Part shown: positions 5,439-7,109 of the stretch, one piece after another | Numbering within the stretch: position 1 is the first letter of the stretch | Layout: each line of letters begins with the position of its first letter | Assembly: GCA_900554985.1 (NCBI GenBank) | Contig: USJQ01000051.1 | Coordinates: 1 to 7,109 of the forward strand | From: an uncultured Collinsella sp. | Lineage (GTDB): Bacteria; Actinomycetota; Coriobacteriia; Coriobacteriales; Coriobacteriaceae | Reading direction: 5' to 3' | DNA: 7,109 nucleotides | Notes under the pieces: model-generated | What the model was told of the DNA's origin: nothing | The model's database searches: none | What the model saw: only the letters and a program-made list of their open reading frames with translations | Made by a program: the position numbers and the translations under genes

Positions 5439-7085
5439 CTAAGAGCGCTTACGGCTCGCCATGGTGCCTGCGGCGATAGCGGCTGTTCCCGCAAGGACGG
5501 TTGCCACGATGGCCGCACCCGAGGTGTCGCCGGTTGCCGCGAGCACGCCGGTAGTCTTGGCTTTCGTGGTTGAAGCCGCAACGGCCTTGGTCGGCTTTGA
5601 GCCCTCAGACTTGGGGTCCTGCTTGGACTCCGCGGGCTTGCTTTCTGCGGGCTTGGGGTCTTCCGGCTTGGCTACCTCGGGAGGTGCGATGGTCGTGCTT
5701 TTGGCGACTGCTTTGATATAGAGGGAGTCGACCGTGGCGTCGCCCGTGCCGATGGCTTGGCCTGCCTCGTAGATGCCGTCACGGAGCTTGCGATAGTCAA
5801 TGACCTTGCCGCCTTCGGGCGTCTGGATGGCGGCGTTCTCAATCTTGATGGTGCCGATTGTCTTGCCGTCAGCGCTCATGGCACGGGCAACGATTGCCGC
5901 TGTATCTCCTTCGGCCGTTACCTTGCTGCGGATGATCGAGATGACTGCGGGTGTGACGCCCTCGCTGGTCTGGGCGATGATGCCGATGTTCTCGCCTTGG
6001 GGTTCGCGCCTCGTCTCGCCATCTTGGTTTTCGCTGTAGGGGATGGGGCCGTCGCCGTTCTCGACATAGCGGGCTATGGCCTTGACAACGGAATCGCTGA
6101 TGTAGATGTGGCCACCCTTCTCGTTGGGTCGATCGTTTCTGGTGGAGAATGCAGCCGAAACCTCGCCTTCCGCAAACGCGTCCACGGTGGAGCCGTTCTT
6201 GACGACGATGTCGTCCTGGTAGGTGAAGAGGGCGATGGCGCCACCGTATCTGCCTTTACTTGCACGGACCGTCACGTTTGCATGATCGAGGGTGATGCCC
6301 TTGTGGGCATAGACGCCATATTCAACAGCGTTTACGTTGAGGGAGGCGTTTGTGGCTGTGAGGCTGCCCTTGGCCTCGACGGCGGCGTCTTTCTCGGAGC
6401 TCGCCTCGACCGTCCCGCCACCCTTGATGGTGGGGTTCTTGTCGGTTCCAATACCCTTGCCCTTGGTAGCCCTGGCGCTGACGGCTCCGCTGTCGTCAAT
6501 CGTGATATTGCCGTTTGCCCTGATGCCATCCGATGCGCCCGTGGCGTTGACGTTGCCCGAACCTTTGATAGCGAGATCACCCCCGGCATTGATGGCTTCA
6601 AACCCAGTGCTCGTGGCGTTGACGGATCCGGCTCCGTCGATGTTGATATTACCCGTGGAGAGGATAGCGTCCTCAGTAGATGTCACGCTGAGCGTGCCGC
6701 CCTCGTCGCCTTGGATATTGAGCTCGGCATTCTCGTTAGTGCCATGAGAAACGTTGATGCTTTCGATCCATTCGGCAGTGACGATGTTGGTTCCCGAGTA
6801 ATTCACGTTGAGCTTGCCTGCGGCCTGGATCTCGCCGCCGTTATAGTTGTTGAGCTTCAAGTCGTCGGCGCCGTCCCACGACCAGGTACCGGCCTCGTCG
6901 CTCGCCGCGGTGTTGTACTTGTTGCCGCCGACCTTGACCCATTCCGCTGCGAGCGAGACGCTCGGCATGAGCAGCGAGCTCACCGTGAGCGCGCACACGG
7001 CGCCCGCGACGATGCGGCGCGTCACGCGGCGCGGTTGATTTCCGATCTCAGCCGAACACATTGAGCAAATAGGCCGTTCCCGCAC
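5439..7085 (-). CDS. Secreted, sortase-anchored beta-helix repeat surface protein
   Basis: A 548-residue predicted cell-wall protein. In order it has a signal peptide (about 1-47: basic RRVTRR, hydrophobic core 24-43, cleavage near SLAA at 44-47); a region starting W68-S-W70-D-G with NYNGGEI and SGTNIV; imperfect repeats of about 22-25 residues (122-282); a less regular part to about 460; a Pro/Lys/Glu/Ser-rich linker (468-500); and a C-terminal sorting signal LAATG (515-519), hydrophobic stretch (521-542) and basic tail RKR. The repeats alternate short beta-strands with Gly/Asn/Asp turns, as in right-handed beta-helices of adhesin-like or carbohydrate-binding surface proteins; a Cthe_2159-type carbohydrate-binding domain is plausible but not proved. 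LAxTG is known as the preferred motif of class E sortases in high-GC Gram-positives. The start is uncertain: GTG at 7085 directly follows an in-frame TAG and has no good ribosome binding site; ATG at 7061 would also keep the signal peptide. The ligand is unknown. Confidence 0.83.
   Translation of the reverse strand: MRERPICSMCSAEIGNQPRRVTRRIVAGAVCALTVSSLLMPSVSLAAEWVKVGGNKYNTAASDEAGTWSWDGADDLKLNNYNGGEIQAAGKLNVNYSGTNIVTAEWIESINVSHGTNENAELNIQGDEGGTLSVTSTEDAILSTGNINIDGAGSVNATSTGFEAINAGGDLAIKGSGNVNATGASDGIRANGNITIDDSGAVSARATKGKGIGTDKNPTIKGGGTVEASSEKDAAVEAKGSLTATNASLNVNAVEYGVYAHKGITLDHANVTVRASKGRYGGAIALFTYQDDIVVKNGSTVDAFAEGEVSAAFSTRNDRPNEKGGHIYISDSVVKAIARYVENGDGPIPYSENQDGETRREPQGENIGIIAQTSEGVTPAVISIIRSKVTAEGDTAAIVARAMSADGKTIGTIKIENAAIQTPEGGKVIDYRKLRDGIYEAGQAIGTGDATVDSLYIKAVAKSTTIAPPEVAKPEDPKPAESKPAESKQDPKSEGSKPTKAVAASTTKAKTTGVLAATGDTSGAAIVATVLAGTAAIAAGTMASRKRS
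5529..5543 (-). other. LAATG sortase recognition motif (cell-wall sorting signal)
   Basis: The codons for Leu-Ala-Ala-Thr-Gly sit 29 codons from the end of the surface-protein gene, followed by Asp, a hydrophobic stretch and a basic tail (RKRS). It is an LAxTG variant rather than LPxTG. No sortase gene is present in this window. Confidence 0.75.
6240..6722 (-). repeat. Imperfect ~72-bp (24-codon) coding repeats of the surface protein
   Basis: About seven diverged units of 19-25 residues each lie in tandem (residues 122-282). Typical units begin at I141, I165, I188, I212, V236 and V258, with a shared pattern of hydrophobic-x-A-x-G-x-(I/L)-x-I, then G-x-V-x-A. At the DNA level most copies have diverged, but CGTGGCGTTGACG recurs at 6540-6552 and 6612-6624, exactly 72 bases apart. 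Each unit probably forms one coil of a beta-helix. Confidence 0.65.
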
Positions 7086-7109
7086 CTAGCCGAACGCCCC
7101 CGCGGCCCC

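Noticed and set aside
5757..7064. Long plus-strand open frame (435 codons) opposite the surface-protein gene
   Set aside because: Its Asp/Gly/Val-rich translation is the mirror of the repeat region. The minus-strand frame has a signal peptide, repeats, linker, sorting signal and terminator, so the plus frame is a shadow.
1..7109. CRISPR array, tRNA/rRNA gene, insertion sequence, phage genes or a defence system
   Set aside because: No direct-repeat/spacer pattern, tRNA-like fold, transposase motif or terminal inverted repeat was seen; every long stretch is accounted for by six ordinary genes and short intergenic regions.

Overview
The window looks like a stretch of ordinary chromosome from a high-GC Gram-positive bacterium. 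The best guess is a gut Coriobacteriia member (Collinsella-like). That guess rests on the GC-rich coding sequence, AGGGAG/AAAGGA-type ribosome binding sites, the style of the LysR and uracil-permease proteins, and a surface protein with a LAxTG-type sorting signal. It is an inference from sequence character and was not confirmed by a search.

Layout, left to right. Positions 1-854 (+) hold the 3' part of a HAD-superfamily (Cof-type) phosphatase whose N-terminus lies outside the window. Its stop codon is fused to the ribosome binding site of a LysR-type regulator (865-1761, +). A 156-base intergenic region follows with an 8-bp perfect inverted repeat of LysR-box form (T-N11-A). Next is a short 'core' MetE-like methyltransferase (1918-3051, +) that has the zinc ligands but no N-terminal MetE domain. 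A 122-base gap leads to a uracil permease of the NCS2 family (3174-4508, +). A strong bidirectional terminator (4530-4567) separates it from a convergent alpha/beta-hydrolase esterase (4566-5231, -), whose stop codon lies inside the terminator stem. A second hairpin terminator (5346-5381) ends the last gene, a secreted, repeat-containing, sortase-anchored surface protein (5439-7085, -).

How the genes relate. The LysR protein is the obvious candidate regulator of the downstream methionine-synthase-like gene, and the operator-like palindrome sits between them. No terminator is visible between the methyltransferase and the permease, so some read-through is possible, but the permease has its own candidate promoter. 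The esterase and the surface protein are separately terminated minus-strand genes with no evident link to the plus-strand genes.

I found no mobile element, CRISPR array, tRNA or rRNA, and no convincing undescribed multi-gene system. The points most worth a second look are the LysR box and its promoter geometry, the core-MetE gene without its usual partner domain, an Asp in place of the UraA His245 in the permease, and the LAATG sorting motif on a 24-residue-repeat beta-helix protein.
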